From contig JAZKHY010000013.1 in NCBI GenBank assembly GCA_040385105.1, positions 62,001-126,000 of the forward strand: a stretch of 64,000 nucleotides of DNA, in the 5' to 3' direction. Shown piece after piece: positions 8,507 to 17,442 of this stretch. Below the pieces are notes generated by a model. That model worked only from the letters and a program-made list of their open reading frames with translations. It made no database searches and had not been told where the DNA came from. Numbering within the stretch: position 1 is the stretch's first letter; each line of letters begins with the position of its first letter. The translations under genes and the position numbers were made by a program. This DNA comes from JACMQX01 sp040385105 (GTDB lineage Bacteria; Pseudomonadota; Gammaproteobacteria; Burkholderiales; Burkholderiaceae_C).

Positions 8507-9562
8507 TCAATACGGAGGCGCCAGACGACGGAACCCGTGCGCCAGCACGATGACAAGGAAAACCAGATTGCGCAGCGCGACACCGGGCACAAAGTAAGCC
8601 GGGCAGCTGCGCCCTTGCCGGGCGCCATCGCTTGCCAGCGCAAGGCCCAGCTGCTCCACCCAGGCCATGCTGCGTGGCCACTCGAGGATGTTGCCCAGCC
8701 ACGCCTGCGGGATGCTTTCCTTGCCATTGCGCGCGCCGGCGATGCCGCCCAGGATGGCCGCTGCCGTGTCTGTGTCGCCACCCGCTTCGATGAGTTCCCG
8801 CACCCCGCCGGCATAGTCGTCCGGGTGACTCAACCACACCTGCAGCACACAGGGGACCGTATGGAACATATAGCCCGAGATGCCGCCGCGCGAGCCAATG
8901 GACTCGGCAAACGTTGCGACTGGCTCACCCTTTGCGGCCGAGCTGGCCGCTTTCCGTGCCAGGGCAATGAACTCATCCGCTGATTCGCCCTCAAGCAGCA
9001 GTTCCAGCTGCTGAAGGAACTCACCCGCAGACACAACGGGACGGCTGGCGCCATGATGCGCCGCCGCTGCCACCGCCAGGGCGCCCTGGTAAGCCTTGGG
9101 GTCCGTGTGCGTGAGCTGCGTGGAACGCCGCACGAAGTCACACAGGGCCCCGGGCGAGTCTCCCAGCGCAACACCGATGATCGCACTGCGCATGGCCGGG
9201 CCGTTGCCGGCAGAGAACACGCCGCTGCGCTCCGGCGGGAACCCGAGGCAGGATTTGACGACGGCCCGCAGGGTCGCCATGCCGATGCCCACAGGCAGGC
9301 CCGCGAGCCACCAGCGAAGCGATGAAGCCAGCTCCCTGCCGAACCTGTCGACGTCACCATCGGCCAACAGCAGCGCGCGGGCCGTCAGGCAGGCATGCTC
9401 GGTGTCATCGGATACCATGCCCTTGCCAGGCAGCAGGTGGTGGCGCCCTTTGTCCGGGAAGAGGCGCGAGGCGCGCCGGGCCGTCAGGCCTTCATAGGGC
9501 AGGCCAAGCGCATCCCCGGCTGCAGTACCCAGCAGGCATCCGGTGCAGGCGCGTGCGTCCAT
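8507..9562 (-). CDS. ADP-ribosylglycohydrolase family protein
   Basis: This 351-residue protein belongs to the DraG/ARH fold. The metal-binding acidic motifs can be read at both ends: SDDTEH at residues 51-56 and GGDTDTAAAILGG near residue 263, the two signatures that bind the di-metal centre. Such enzymes remove ADP-ribose from proteins or small molecules; DraG itself reactivates nitrogenase reductase. No nif gene, DraT or other ADP-ribosyltransferase is visible in the window, so the target is unknown. The start at 9562 places the conserved CxxGTAxGDALG block near the N-terminus as expected. Confidence 0.85.
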   Translation of the reverse strand: MDARACTGCLLGTAAGDALGLPYEGLTARRASRLFPDKGRHHLLPGKGMVSDDTEHACLTARALLLADGDVDRFGRELASSLRWWLAGLPVGIGMATLRAVVKSCLGFPPERSGVFSAGNGPAMRSAIIGVALGDSPGALCDFVRRSTQLTHTDPKAYQGALAVAAAAHHGASRPVVSAGEFLQQLELLLEGESADEFIALARKAASSAAKGEPVATFAESIGSRGGISGYMFHTVPCVLQVWLSHPDDYAGGVRELIEAGGDTDTAAAILGGIAGARNGKESIPQAWLGNILEWPRSMAWVEQLGLALASDGARQGRSCPAYFVPGVALRNLVFLVIVLAHGFRRLAPPY

Positions 9563-9605
9563 GCCAAATTGTAGGCCGCCACTTCAGCCTTGTTAAGGAG
9601 CCACC

Positions 9606-9905
9606 ATGCCCAATGGACACGGATTCTCTTTCCCCTACGGTTTGCCGCTGGTCCTCTACCCCGTGCTCGCACTCGCCCTGCCGGTGGGGTCAGGCAAGTG
9701 GTGGGGCTGGGTGCTGATCCTCGTGTGCGCGCTGCTCGCCTTCGCGTTCGCCCGCGAAGGCCTGAGCAAAAGCAGCTTCGGGAAGGTCCACGAAAAGGAT
9801 CCTTCCCTGAACCGCCTCACATGGCTCGTCAACTGGCTGCTGTTCTTCGCGCTGCCGCCAGCGGTCCTGGCGGGGTTCGGAGTTGTGAAGATGCTGCTGG
9901 GCTAG
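9606..9905 (+). CDS. Small inner-membrane protein of unknown function
   Basis: This 99-residue protein has a strong ribosome-binding site (AAGGAG, seven bases before ATG) and three hydrophobic segments at about residues 12-27, 33-49 and 73-97. A hydrophilic loop with FGKVHEKDPSLN separates the last two. I do not recognise a family or see a catalytic motif. It is divergent from the ADP-ribosylglycohydrolase gene and converges on the phosphoribosyltransferase. Confidence 0.75.
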   Translation: MPNGHGFSFPYGLPLVLYPVLALALPVGSGKWWGWVLILVCALLAFAFAREGLSKSSFGKVHEKDPSLNRLTWLVNWLLFFALPPAVLAGFGVVKMLLG

Positions 9906-9929
9906 GAGGCAGCATCATTCCAGGATACT

Positions 9930-9948
9930 GCGGAACCGGCTTTGCCGG
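9930..9948. repeat. 19-base copy of a dispersed hairpin repeat
   Basis: GCGGAACCGGCTTTGCCGG is exactly the reverse complement of bases 13115-13133. It folds into a small CCGGC-type hairpin and lies in the gap between two convergent genes, so it could double as a weak bidirectional terminator. Confidence 0.7.
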
Positions 9949-9957
9949 GGGCCTCCT

Positions 9958-10482
9958 TCAGACCTTCCACTTCTCCAGCAGCTTCTCGGGCCCCATGCTG
10001 TCGTAGCCCTCGAACGGCTGGTGGATCCAGGGGTTGGTGGGCAGGAACTCCACCGAGTAGTCGGGCGTGAAGGTGGAAACGCCCTTGGTCCAGATCACTG
10101 CGCTGCGCAGCTCGGTGATCGGCTTGTAGCTGCTCTTGAGGAGATTGATGACGGCGTTGAGCGTGTGGCCGGAATCGGCGAGGTCATCCACGAGAAGCAC
10201 CTTGCCTGCGATCTCGCCCTGCGGAGTCGTAATGTAGCGGGCAATATCCAGGTGGCCCTGCACCGTGCCGGCATCGGCGCGGTAGGAGCTGGTGGACATG
10301 ATGGCCAGCGGCTTGTCGAACACCCGCGACAGGATGTCCCCGGGCCGCATGCCGCCTCGTGCCAGGCACAGGATGGTGTCGAACTCCCAGCCCGACTGGT
10401 GCACCTTGATCGCGAGCTTCTCGATCAGGTTGTGGTACTCGTCGTAGGACACGTAAAGGTGTTTGCCGTCTTCGGTCAGCAT
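9958..10482 (-). CDS. Phosphoribosyltransferase (type I, hypoxanthine/xanthine type)
   Basis: This 174-residue type I phosphoribosyltransferase has the PRPP-binding signature VLLVDDLADSGHTL at about residues 95-108. The earlier CLARGGMRPGDILSR block forms the pyrophosphate loop. Such enzymes add ribose-5-phosphate from PRPP to a purine base for salvage. It lies 26 bases downstream of purA on the same strand, which supports a purine role. The exact base (hypoxanthine, xanthine or guanine) cannot be decided from the sequence. Confidence 0.87.
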   Translation of the reverse strand: MLTEDGKHLYVSYDEYHNLIEKLAIKVHQSGWEFDTILCLARGGMRPGDILSRVFDKPLAIMSTSSYRADAGTVQGHLDIARYITTPQGEIAGKVLLVDDLADSGHTLNAVINLLKSSYKPITELRSAVIWTKGVSTFTPDYSVEFLPTNPWIHQPFEGYDSMGPEKLLEKWKV

Positions 10483-10508
10483 GCGGGTACTCCAGTGTTC
10501 GGGGAACT

Positions 10509-11840
10509 TCAGTCTGCCAGGTAGGGGTGGCGCATCAAAATTGTATGGTCCCGGTCGGGGCTGGTCGATACCATGTCGACCGGCACGCCCGTCACCTGCG
10601 CGATGCGCTGCAGGTACAGCTGCGCGTTGATCGGCAGCTTGTCGTACTGCGTCACGCCGACCGTGCTTTCGTCCCAGCCCGGCAGGGTTTCATAAATGGG
10701 TTTGCAGCGCTCGATCTCGTCCGCGCCCATGGGCAGGATGTCGGTCACCTCGCCGTCCAGCTCGTAGCCCGTGCACAGCAGCAGTTCCTTGATGCCGTCC
10801 AGCACGTCAAGCTTGGTGATGCACAGGCCCGACAGGCCGTTGACCTGGGCCGAGCGCTTGAGCAGCGCGGCGTCGAACCAGCCGCAGCGGCGGCTGCGGC
10901 CTGTGGTCACGCCTTTTTCGGCGCCGACGGTGCTCAGGTGGTAGCCCACGGTACCCGGGGTTTCCCAGTCGAGCTCGGTCGGGAACGGCCCGCCGCCCAC
11001 ACGGGTGCAGTAAGCCTTGGTGATGCCCAGGATGTAGTGCAGCATGCCCGGCCCCACGCCGGCGCCGGCGGCGGCATTGCCGGCCACGCAGTTGCTGGAC
11101 GTCACATAGGGATAGGTGCCGTGGTCCACGTCCAGCAGTGTGCCCTGCGCGCCCTCGAACAGCAGGTTGGCGCCGTTGCGGTGGGCGTCGTTGAGCTCGC
11201 GCGAGACGTCGGCCATCATCGGCTTGAGCAGTTCGGCATGCTTCATGGCTTCATTGAAGACGGTGTCGAAGTCGATCGCGGACGCACCCAGGACCTGCGT
11301 CAGCACATGGTTGTGCAGGTCAAGCAGCACGCGCAGCTTGGCGGCAAAGCGCTCCGGGTGCTTCAGGTCCTGCACGCGCAGCGCGCGGCGGGCAACCTTG
11401 TCTTCATAGGCCGGGCCGATGCCGCGGCCGGTGGTGCCGATCTTCTCGATGCCGCCCTTCTCGCGGTATGCCTCGCGCGCAATGTCCAGCGCGGCATGGA
11501 ACGGCAGGATGAGCGGGCAGGCCTCGCTGATGCGCAGGCGCGACCGCACCTCGACGCCGGCTTTCTCCAGGCCCTCGATTTCCTCGAACAGCTTGGCGGC
11601 CGACAGCACCACGCCGTTGCCGATGTAGCACTTCACGCCCGGACGCATGATGCCGCTGGGGATCAGGTGCAGCGCGGTCTTGACGCCATTGATCACCAGC
11701 GTGTGGCCCGCGTTGTGGCCGCCCTGGAAGCGGACCACGCCCTGCGAGCTTTCGGTCAGCCAGTCAACCAGCTTGCCCTTGCCCTCGTCACCCCACTGGG
11801 TACCGACGACGACTACGTTACGGCCTTTTGTCATTTTCAT
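10509..11840 (-). CDS. purA: Adenylosuccinate synthetase
   Basis: This 443-residue enzyme makes adenylosuccinate from IMP, aspartate and GTP, the first committed step to AMP. Signatures include the N-terminal phosphate loop GTQWGDEGKGK, the GGHNAGHT block, the GxGRGIGPAYEDK signature near residue 140 and the GTP-binding TKLDVLDG near the C-terminus. The ATG at 11840 is used; a second ATG two codons later is equally possible. It sits between hisZ (28 bases upstream) and a purine phosphoribosyltransferase. Confidence 0.96.
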   Translation of the reverse strand: MKMTKGRNVVVVGTQWGDEGKGKLVDWLTESSQGVVRFQGGHNAGHTLVINGVKTALHLIPSGIMRPGVKCYIGNGVVLSAAKLFEEIEGLEKAGVEVRSRLRISEACPLILPFHAALDIAREAYREKGGIEKIGTTGRGIGPAYEDKVARRALRVQDLKHPERFAAKLRVLLDLHNHVLTQVLGASAIDFDTVFNEAMKHAELLKPMMADVSRELNDAHRNGANLLFEGAQGTLLDVDHGTYPYVTSSNCVAGNAAAGAGVGPGMLHYILGITKAYCTRVGGGPFPTELDWETPGTVGYHLSTVGAEKGVTTGRSRRCGWFDAALLKRSAQVNGLSGLCITKLDVLDGIKELLLCTGYELDGEVTDILPMGADEIERCKPIYETLPGWDESTVGVTQYDKLPINAQLYLQRIAQVTGVPVDMVSTSPDRDHTILMRHPYLAD

Positions 11841-11868
11841 CACGGGTAATGCTCTCGATGCTTTGGAT

Positions 11869-13017
11869 TCAAGTGGATTTGACGACCCATTGGCCGGCGG
11901 CCTGGACCAGTTCACGGTCGCAGCGGAATTCGTCGACTTCGCTCTCATGGCCCGGCAGTACGCAGACCACGGTTTCGCCGCGGCTGCGCAGCGACGCGAT
12001 GGCTGCCCGCAGGTCCGCCGCCTCGCCCCAGGGCGCGCGGATGGCGGCCTTGAGCGGGTGCGGCGCGGCCACCCGTACGAGTTCTTTCACGTCAAGGCTG
12101 AAGCCGGCCGCCGGGCGGTTCCGCCCGAACACGGCGCCAACCTCGTCATATCGCCCGCCGCGCACCAGCGCATCGCTGGTGCCCCGGGCAAACACGGCAA
12201 ACCTCGCACCGCTGTAGTAGGCGTAACCGCGCAGGTCGGCCAGGTCGAAGGTGACGGTCGTGCCCTCAAGATGGCTGGACAGCCATTTGAGGTTGGCCAG
12301 GGCCTCGGCAATGGCCGGGGTGCGGGGCAGCACCCTGCCCGCTTCGTCCAGGACCTTCGCGTCGCCATAAAGCTGCACCAGGGCCAGCAGCCCCTCGCGG
12401 GTGGCGGCGGGCAAGGTGCCGGCCAGCACGGCGAGTTCGCTGGCGTCCTTGGCCGCAAGCGCGGCATGAATCCGGCCCAGCACCTCCGCCGGGACATCTG
12501 CGCCGGCGAGCAGCGAACGCACGATCCGCGCATCCGCCATGTCCACGCTGACGCCTTCGACCCTGGCGGGCTTCAGGCAGGCCAGCGCCAGCAACAGGGC
12601 CTCCAGGTCGGCCTCCAGCCCGGCGTGGCCGTAAATCTCGGCACCGAACTGCAGCGGCTCACGTGTGGCATGCGGGCGGTCGGGCCGGGTGTGGAGCACC
12701 GGGCCGCAATAGCACAGGCGGGTGACGCCCTGGCGGTTGAGAAGGTGGGCATCGATGCGGGCGACCTGCGGCGTTGTGTCGGCCCGCAGGCCCATCATGC
12801 GGCCCGAGAGCTGGTCCACCAGCTTGAAGGTCTGCAGGTCCAGCGCTTCGCCGGTACCGGTGAGCAGGGATTCGAGATGCTCGAGCAGCGGCGGCATGAC
12901 AAGCTCATAGCCGTAGCCGCGCGCCGTGTCGAGCAGGTCGCGGCGGAGTTCTTCGATGTGGCGGGCCTCGGAAGGCAGGACATCGGCAATGTGATCCGGC
13001 AGGACCCAGGCTGACAT
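11869..13017 (-). CDS. hisZ: ATP phosphoribosyltransferase regulatory subunit
   Basis: This 382-residue protein is a catalytically inactive paralogue of histidyl-tRNA synthetase. It joins short-form HisG to control the first step of histidine synthesis. Class II synthetase-like segments are visible (RGYGYELVMPPLLEHLESL and the motif-2 region TTPQVARIDA), while the anticodon-binding domain of HisS is missing. The true hisS is elsewhere in this window, which supports the call. Its presence predicts a short HisG encoded elsewhere in the genome. Confidence 0.93.
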   Translation of the reverse strand: MSAWVLPDHIADVLPSEARHIEELRRDLLDTARGYGYELVMPPLLEHLESLLTGTGEALDLQTFKLVDQLSGRMMGLRADTTPQVARIDAHLLNRQGVTRLCYCGPVLHTRPDRPHATREPLQFGAEIYGHAGLEADLEALLLALACLKPARVEGVSVDMADARIVRSLLAGADVPAEVLGRIHAALAAKDASELAVLAGTLPAATREGLLALVQLYGDAKVLDEAGRVLPRTPAIAEALANLKWLSSHLEGTTVTFDLADLRGYAYYSGARFAVFARGTSDALVRGGRYDEVGAVFGRNRPAAGFSLDVKELVRVAAPHPLKAAIRAPWGEAADLRAAIASLRSRGETVVCVLPGHESEVDEFRCDRELVQAAGQWVVKST

Positions 13018-13066
13018 GGATTTTGGGGGGCTGTTAAAACAGGAATTTTACAGGACGCCCCCCGAT

Positions 13067-13140
13067 GCGGCGCTTTCGCGCCGCCTCCCCCCACTGGGGG
13101 GCGACACCAGCGGCCCGGCAAAGCCGGTTCCGCGGTGTCC
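13067..13140. repeat. Composite intergenic hairpin repeat
   Basis: Three hairpins lie in a row in the gap between the DUF2065 gene and hisZ. GCGGCGC/GCGCCGC pair at 13067-13084 around a TTTC loop. CCCCCC/GGGGGG pair at 13087-13101. GACACC/GGTGTC at 13103-13139 enclose an inner CCGGC/GCCGG stem. Part of the third unit recurs inverted at 9930-9948, so this is a dispersed element and not a simple terminator. It could attenuate read-through between the hfl and hisZ-purA groups. Confidence 0.75.
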
Positions 13141-13143
13141 TGG

Positions 13144-13332
13144 TCAAGAGAGAATCCATAGAAGGAGGAGGCCGCCGATGATGCTCAACAGCGCGAAGAA
13201 ACGGATCTGCCCGTCCTGCATCTGCAGGATCTGGCTGAACATGCGGCGCCAGCCAGATGGCGAGATGAAGGGCATCAGGCCCTCGATGATCAGCACCAGG
13301 GCACAGGCCGTCCAGAAGGTGTCGCTGTCCAC
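13144..13332 (-). CDS. DUF2065 small membrane protein (YjeT-like)
   Basis: This 62-residue protein has two predicted transmembrane helices (about 6-22 and 43-61) joined by a loop containing PSGWRRMFSQI, typical of the DUF2065/YjeT family. It begins with GTG and follows hflC by 26 bases. Genes of this family sit beside hflKC in many proteobacteria, so a link to the HflKC membrane complex is plausible, but no molecular role is established. Confidence 0.88.
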   Translation of the reverse strand: MDSDTFWTACALVLIIEGLMPFISPSGWRRMFSQILQMQDGQIRFFALLSIIGGLLLLWILS

Positions 13333-13358
13333 GACGCGCGCGCTGCCAGCCAGCTGCC

Positions 13359-14261
13359 TTATTTTTTCGCCGGCGCCGCCGCGGGCGCATTGCCCCGGAA
13401 GGTCTTGAAGAACTCGGAGGACGCCGGGTCCAGCACCATCACGTCGCTCTTCTTGCTGAAGCTGGCCTTGTAGGCGTCCAGGCTGCGGTAGAACTGCGCG
13501 AACTGCGGGTCGCGGCCAAAGGCTTCAGCATAGATGCGCGAGGCCTCGGCGTCGCCCTCGCCCTTGACCTTCTGGGCATCGCGGTAGGCGTTGGCCAGGG
13601 CCACTTCGCGCTGGCGGTCGGCATCGGCGCGGATCTTCTCGCCTTCGGCGGCGCCGGTGGAGCGCAGTTCGTTGGCCACGCGCTGGCGCTCGGCCTCCAT
13701 GCGGCGGTAAACCGACTCGGTGATCGCGTCCACATAGTCCACGCGGGTGATGCGCACGTCCACCACGTCCACGCCCCAGGGCTTGGCGCCGCGCACCGAC
13801 TCCAGCACCTCGCGCTTGACGTCGGCCATCAGGGCCTCGCGCTTGGCCGACAGCAGGTCCTTGACGGTCCGCTTGTTGATCTCTTCCTGGAACGCATTGC
13901 GCACCACGCGGTTGAGCTGGTTGGCGCCGGCGGTTTCGTCCAGGCCGACGTTGCGGATGTACTCCTGCGGGTCGGTGATGCGCCAGCGCACGTACCAGTC
14001 GATCACGACGCGCTGCTTCTCGGCCGTGAGCACCGGCTCTGTCTCCTGGCTGTCGAGTGTGAGCAGGCGCTTGTCGATGTACTTGACGTTCTGGAAGGGC
14101 GGCGGCAGCTTGAAGTTCAGCCCGGGTTCGGTGATGACTTCCTTGATCTGGCCCAGGGCATAGACCACGCCGAACTGGCGCTGGTCCACCACAAAGAGCA
14201 TCGAGCTGAGCAGCCCGAGTGCGACGAGGATGGAGGTGGCGATGAAACCGATTCTGTTCAT
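13359..14261 (-). CDS. hflC: HflC, FtsH protease modulator
   Basis: This 300-residue SPFH/prohibitin-family protein has one N-terminal transmembrane helix (about 6-26), a periplasmic SPFH domain and a coiled coil rich in ERQRVANELR-type heptads. With HflK it forms a large membrane cage that controls access of FtsH to membrane substrates. The short Ala/Pro/Lys tail is usual. It follows hflK by 12 bases, so the two are made in step. Confidence 0.95.
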   Translation of the reverse strand: MNRIGFIATSILVALGLLSSMLFVVDQRQFGVVYALGQIKEVITEPGLNFKLPPPFQNVKYIDKRLLTLDSQETEPVLTAEKQRVVIDWYVRWRITDPQEYIRNVGLDETAGANQLNRVVRNAFQEEINKRTVKDLLSAKREALMADVKREVLESVRGAKPWGVDVVDVRITRVDYVDAITESVYRRMEAERQRVANELRSTGAAEGEKIRADADRQREVALANAYRDAQKVKGEGDAEASRIYAEAFGRDPQFAQFYRSLDAYKASFSKKSDVMVLDPASSEFFKTFRGNAPAAAPAKK

Positions 14262-14273
14262 GATGGTGTCTCC

Positions 14274-15626
14274 CTAGCGTGATTCGCGTTCGCGGGTGCG
14301 CGAGCTGTCGCGAAGCCGGGCGTCGCCCGACAGGGCTGGAGGAACGGCAGCGGGGGCTGCGGCCGGCGCGGCCGCGGCTGCCGGCTCGGCCGCGCCTGCT
14401 GCCTGCGCTGCCGTCTGCTGCATGATCTTGTCGAGCGGCAGGTACAGCAGGTTGGAACCCTGCCGGGAGTCCACCAGCACCTTGGTCACGTTGCTGTAGA
14501 TCTGCTGCATGGCGTCCAGGTACATCCGGTCGCGCGTCACCTGGGGTGCCTTCTGGTATTCAGCCAGCACCGAACGGAAGCGCTGCGCATCACCCTGGGC
14601 CTGCGAAACGATGCGCGATTTGTAAGCCTCGGACTCTTCCTTGAGCCGCGAAGCAGAACCGACCGCACGGGGAATTACGTTGTTGGCATAGGCCTCGGCG
14701 TCGTTCTTGGCGCGCTCGCGCTCCTGACCGGCCTTGAGCACATCGTCAAATGCGGCCTGCACCTGCTCGGGCGGCCGCACGCCGCTTTGCTGCAGGTTGA
14801 TGCCGACCACCTCGATGCCGACCTTGTAACGGTCCAGGATGCTCTGCATCAGGTTGCGCACGCGCGGCGCGATCTGGTCGCGTTCCTCGGCCAGGGCCGA
14901 GTCCATGCGCATCTTGCCCACCACCTCGCGCACCGCGGTCTCCGCCGCTTGCACAACGGCGTCCGTCGGGTTCTTGCTTTCAAACAGGAACGCGCGGGCA
15001 TCGTTGAGCCGGTACTGGACGGCAAACTTGATCTCGACGATGTTCTCGTCCTCGGTCAGCATGGCCGAGTCGCGCAGGCCTGTGACCTTGAGGATGGTGT
15101 CGCGGCCGATGTCCACGGACCGGATCTGCGTCACGAACACCAGTTCATGCCGCTGGATCGGGTAGGGCAGGCGCCAGTTGAAGCCGGCGCCGACGGAAGA
15201 CTTGTACTTGCCGAACTGGGTGATGACCGCCTGCTGGCCTTCCTGCACGATGAAGAAGCCGGTGCCCAGCCAGATCAGCACCACGACTGCGGCAATCAGC
15301 CCGGCGCCGATGCCGGCGCTTTTCATGTCGGGCTGGAAGCCACCGCCGCCACCGCCACCGAGCCCGCCACCGTTGTTGCTGCCCTTGGGGCTCTTGTTGC
15401 CGCCAAACAGCCCGCCGAGCTTGCGGTTGAAGTCGCGCCAGAGCTCGTCGAGGTCAGGCGGGCCCTGGTTGGGGCCCTGGCCGCGCGGCGGTTCGCCGTC
15501 GGGCTTGTTGGCATTTTCCGGGGGCTTGTCGTCGCCACGGCCCCAGCGGGGGTCGTTCAGATTGAACATGCCCCTGATGCGGCCGGGCAGCCCGGACAAG
15601 CGGAGGGCTCGTAGATTGAGATTCAT
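14274..15626 (-). CDS. hflK: HflK, FtsH protease modulator
   Basis: This 450-residue partner of HflC has a Pro/Gly-rich cytoplasmic N-terminus with a glycine run at about 84-97, a transmembrane helix at about 105-125, then the SPFH domain and coiled coil. The C-terminal tail is Ala-rich and basic. Upstream in-frame codons exist, so I chose the ATG at 15626 (MNLNLRALRL); an internal ATG at 15569 (MFNLNDPRWG) is a real alternative because the conserved sequence begins there. hflX lies 45 bases upstream and hflC 12 bases downstream. Confidence 0.94.
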   Translation of the reverse strand: MNLNLRALRLSGLPGRIRGMFNLNDPRWGRGDDKPPENANKPDGEPPRGQGPNQGPPDLDELWRDFNRKLGGLFGGNKSPKGSNNGGGLGGGGGGGFQPDMKSAGIGAGLIAAVVVLIWLGTGFFIVQEGQQAVITQFGKYKSSVGAGFNWRLPYPIQRHELVFVTQIRSVDIGRDTILKVTGLRDSAMLTEDENIVEIKFAVQYRLNDARAFLFESKNPTDAVVQAAETAVREVVGKMRMDSALAEERDQIAPRVRNLMQSILDRYKVGIEVVGINLQQSGVRPPEQVQAAFDDVLKAGQERERAKNDAEAYANNVIPRAVGSASRLKEESEAYKSRIVSQAQGDAQRFRSVLAEYQKAPQVTRDRMYLDAMQQIYSNVTKVLVDSRQGSNLLYLPLDKIMQQTAAQAAGAAEPAAAAAPAAAPAAVPPALSGDARLRDSSRTRERESR

Positions 15627-15671
15627 GCGCTTTAGGTCTCTTGTTTTAGCTCGTACCCCGATTGTGCCCAA

Positions 15672-16883
15672 TCAGGCAATGACTTCCCCGAATGCGGGGT
15701 CTTGGCCGGGTTCAGGGGCCTGCTCCGCAGATGCCGGCTTCCTGGCCGCCACCATCTGTGCCAGCTGCTGCCGCAGTGCAGGCAGGCCCTCACCGGTTTG
15801 CGCGCTCACGAAGACGCGGGGCAACTGGACCCCGTCGATCTCGAACGTATCCACCAGTTGATGCGGCCTGCGCCCGTTTTCAAGGGCATCGAGCTTGTTG
15901 AACACCAGGACCTGCGGGACGCCAGCCGCGCCGATCTCGGCCAGCACGTTCTGAACCTGGGCGATCTGCTCGACCCAGCCCGGGTTTGCGCCGTCCACCA
16001 CATGCAGCAGCAGGTCGGCGTCGGCGGCCTCCTCCAGCGTCGCGCGGAAGGCATCGATCAGCCCGTGGGGCAGGTCGCGGATGAAGCCAACTGTATCGGA
16101 CAGTGACACGGACCGGCCAGCGGCCCCGGAAGCGTTGTCTGCACCTGCCAGGTAGAGCTGGCGGGTGGTCGTGTCCAGTGTGGCGAACAGCTGGTCGGCC
16201 GCATAGGCGCGGGCCTTGACCAGCGCATTGAACAGTGTGGACTTGCCGGCATTGGTATAGCCGACCAGCGAGATGCCGAATGCGTCCCGCCGATCGCGCT
16301 GGCGGCGCTGGGTGGTGCGCTGGCGCTTGACCTTGTGCAGCCGCTCCCTGGTGCGCTTGATGGCTTCGCCGATCATGCGGCGGTCCAGCTCGATCTGCTT
16401 TTCACCGGGGCCGCCACGCACGCCGGCGCCGCCGGTCTGGCGCTCAAGGTGCGACCAGCGCCGCACAAGGCGGGTGCTGACGTACTGGAGCCTGGCCAGT
16501 TCCACCTGCAGCTTCCCCTCATGGCTGCGGGCGCGCTGGGCGAAGATCTCCAGGATGAGCAGCGTGCGGTCGTTGACGGCAACACCCAGGTGCTTTTCAA
16601 GATTGCGCTGCTGCGCGGGGCTGAGCGACTGGTCAAACAGCACCTCGGTGGCGCCATGCATCTCGGCCAGGGCCTTGATCTCGTCCGCCTTGCCGCTGCC
16701 GATGAAAAGCGCGGCGTCAGGTGCCTTGCGCTTGCAGGTAATGCGGGCGACAGGCTTCATGCCTGCGGTCTGGGCCAGCAGGCCGAGTTCTTCGAGTTCG
16801 GTGTCGAAATTGGGGTGGCCGAAATCGACCCCGACCAGGATGGTCGAGGCGGATGCGGCGTCAGGCGGATCGTTGGGGCTCAA
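15672..16883 (-). CDS. hflX: GTPase HflX (ribosome rescue/splitting factor)
   Basis: This 403-residue GTPase binds the 50S subunit and splits stalled ribosomes under stress. The N-terminal HflX domain holds the GGAGVRGGPGEKQIE signature at about 150-164. The G domain follows, with G1 GYTNAGKST, G3 DTVGFI and G4 NKLD. The reading frame opens with TTG at 16883; an in-frame stop lies four codons upstream and the first internal ATG is 41 codons in, too late to keep the conserved VGVDFG block. TTG is therefore the likely start, with no clear ribosome-binding site. Confidence 0.92.
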   Translation of the reverse strand: MSPNDPPDAASASTILVGVDFGHPNFDTELEELGLLAQTAGMKPVARITCKRKAPDAALFIGSGKADEIKALAEMHGATEVLFDQSLSPAQQRNLEKHLGVAVNDRTLLILEIFAQRARSHEGKLQVELARLQYVSTRLVRRWSHLERQTGGAGVRGGPGEKQIELDRRMIGEAIKRTRERLHKVKRQRTTQRRQRDRRDAFGISLVGYTNAGKSTLFNALVKARAYAADQLFATLDTTTRQLYLAGADNASGAAGRSVSLSDTVGFIRDLPHGLIDAFRATLEEAADADLLLHVVDGANPGWVEQIAQVQNVLAEIGAAGVPQVLVFNKLDALENGRRPHQLVDTFEIDGVQLPRVFVSAQTGEGLPALRQQLAQMVAARKPASAEQAPEPGQDPAFGEVIA

Positions 16884-16959
16884 ATCAGGATGTCAGGGGT
16901 GAAATCGCAATTCTGGCACCGCCCGCTCCCGCCCCGCAGGGCTTCAGAAGCCGGTGCGG

Positions 16960-17208
16960 TCAGGCCGCACCCGGTTCACCGCTCTCGGCCGCCGAGAAGT
17001 TGACGGCCCGTCCCGGAACGATCGTCGAGATGGCGTGCTTGTACACCATCTGCGTCACCGTATTGCGAAGGAGGACGACGTATTGGTCAAAAGACTCAAT
17101 CTGACCTTGCAGCTTGATGCCGTTGACGAGGTAAATCGACACCGGTACATGCTCGCGACGCAAGGTATTGAGGAATGGGTCTTGTAGTAACTGCCCTTTG
17201 TTGCTCAC
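16960..17208 (-). CDS. hfq: RNA chaperone Hfq
   Basis: This 82-residue Sm-like protein forms a hexamer that pairs small RNAs with mRNAs. The Sm1 motif (VSIYLVNGIKLQGQIESFDQ) and Sm2 motif (YKHAISTIVP) are intact, as is the N-terminal KGQLLQDPFLN block. The C-terminal tail is short and acidic. The start is GTG at 17208 with a GGAGA ribosome-binding site nearby. It heads the hfq-hflX-hflK-hflC group as in most proteobacteria. Confidence 0.96.
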   Translation of the reverse strand: MSNKGQLLQDPFLNTLRREHVPVSIYLVNGIKLQGQIESFDQYVVLLRNTVTQMVYKHAISTIVPGRAVNFSAAESGEPGAA

Positions 17209-17351
17209 GATATTCTCCGTGTTCTGAAAAGTTGTTGTTGGAGAACAGACCTTACCACAGCAATGCTGCAGTGCAAGTAGGCGCATGCGCAATTCCACAC
17301 GGATTCTGCTGGTGTATGTGGCCCCCACGCTCGTCACTTCGTGTACCCGCT

Positions 17352-17366
17352 GCCCCCCGAGGGGGC
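17352..17366. repeat. GC-rich intergenic hairpin element
   Basis: GCCCCC and GGGGGC form a perfect 6-base stem with a CGA loop inside the 234-base gap between der and hfq. The surrounding bases (about 17318-17425) are GC-rich and resemble intergenic repeats common in Comamonadaceae as I remember them. No gene is seen in the gap. It probably separates the der and hfq transcripts. Confidence 0.55.
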
Positions 17367-17442
17367 TCAGCCGGCTTGGGGCGGCCCGGCGCCGGCTGGG
17401 GTCTCGTATCGCGCACCTTCTCGGGGCGCAGCACGGCTCGTT

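Noticed and set aside
11869..13017. A second histidyl-tRNA synthetase
   Set aside because: It lacks the anticodon-binding domain and the synthetase-specific motifs, and lies beside purA in the usual hisZ position.
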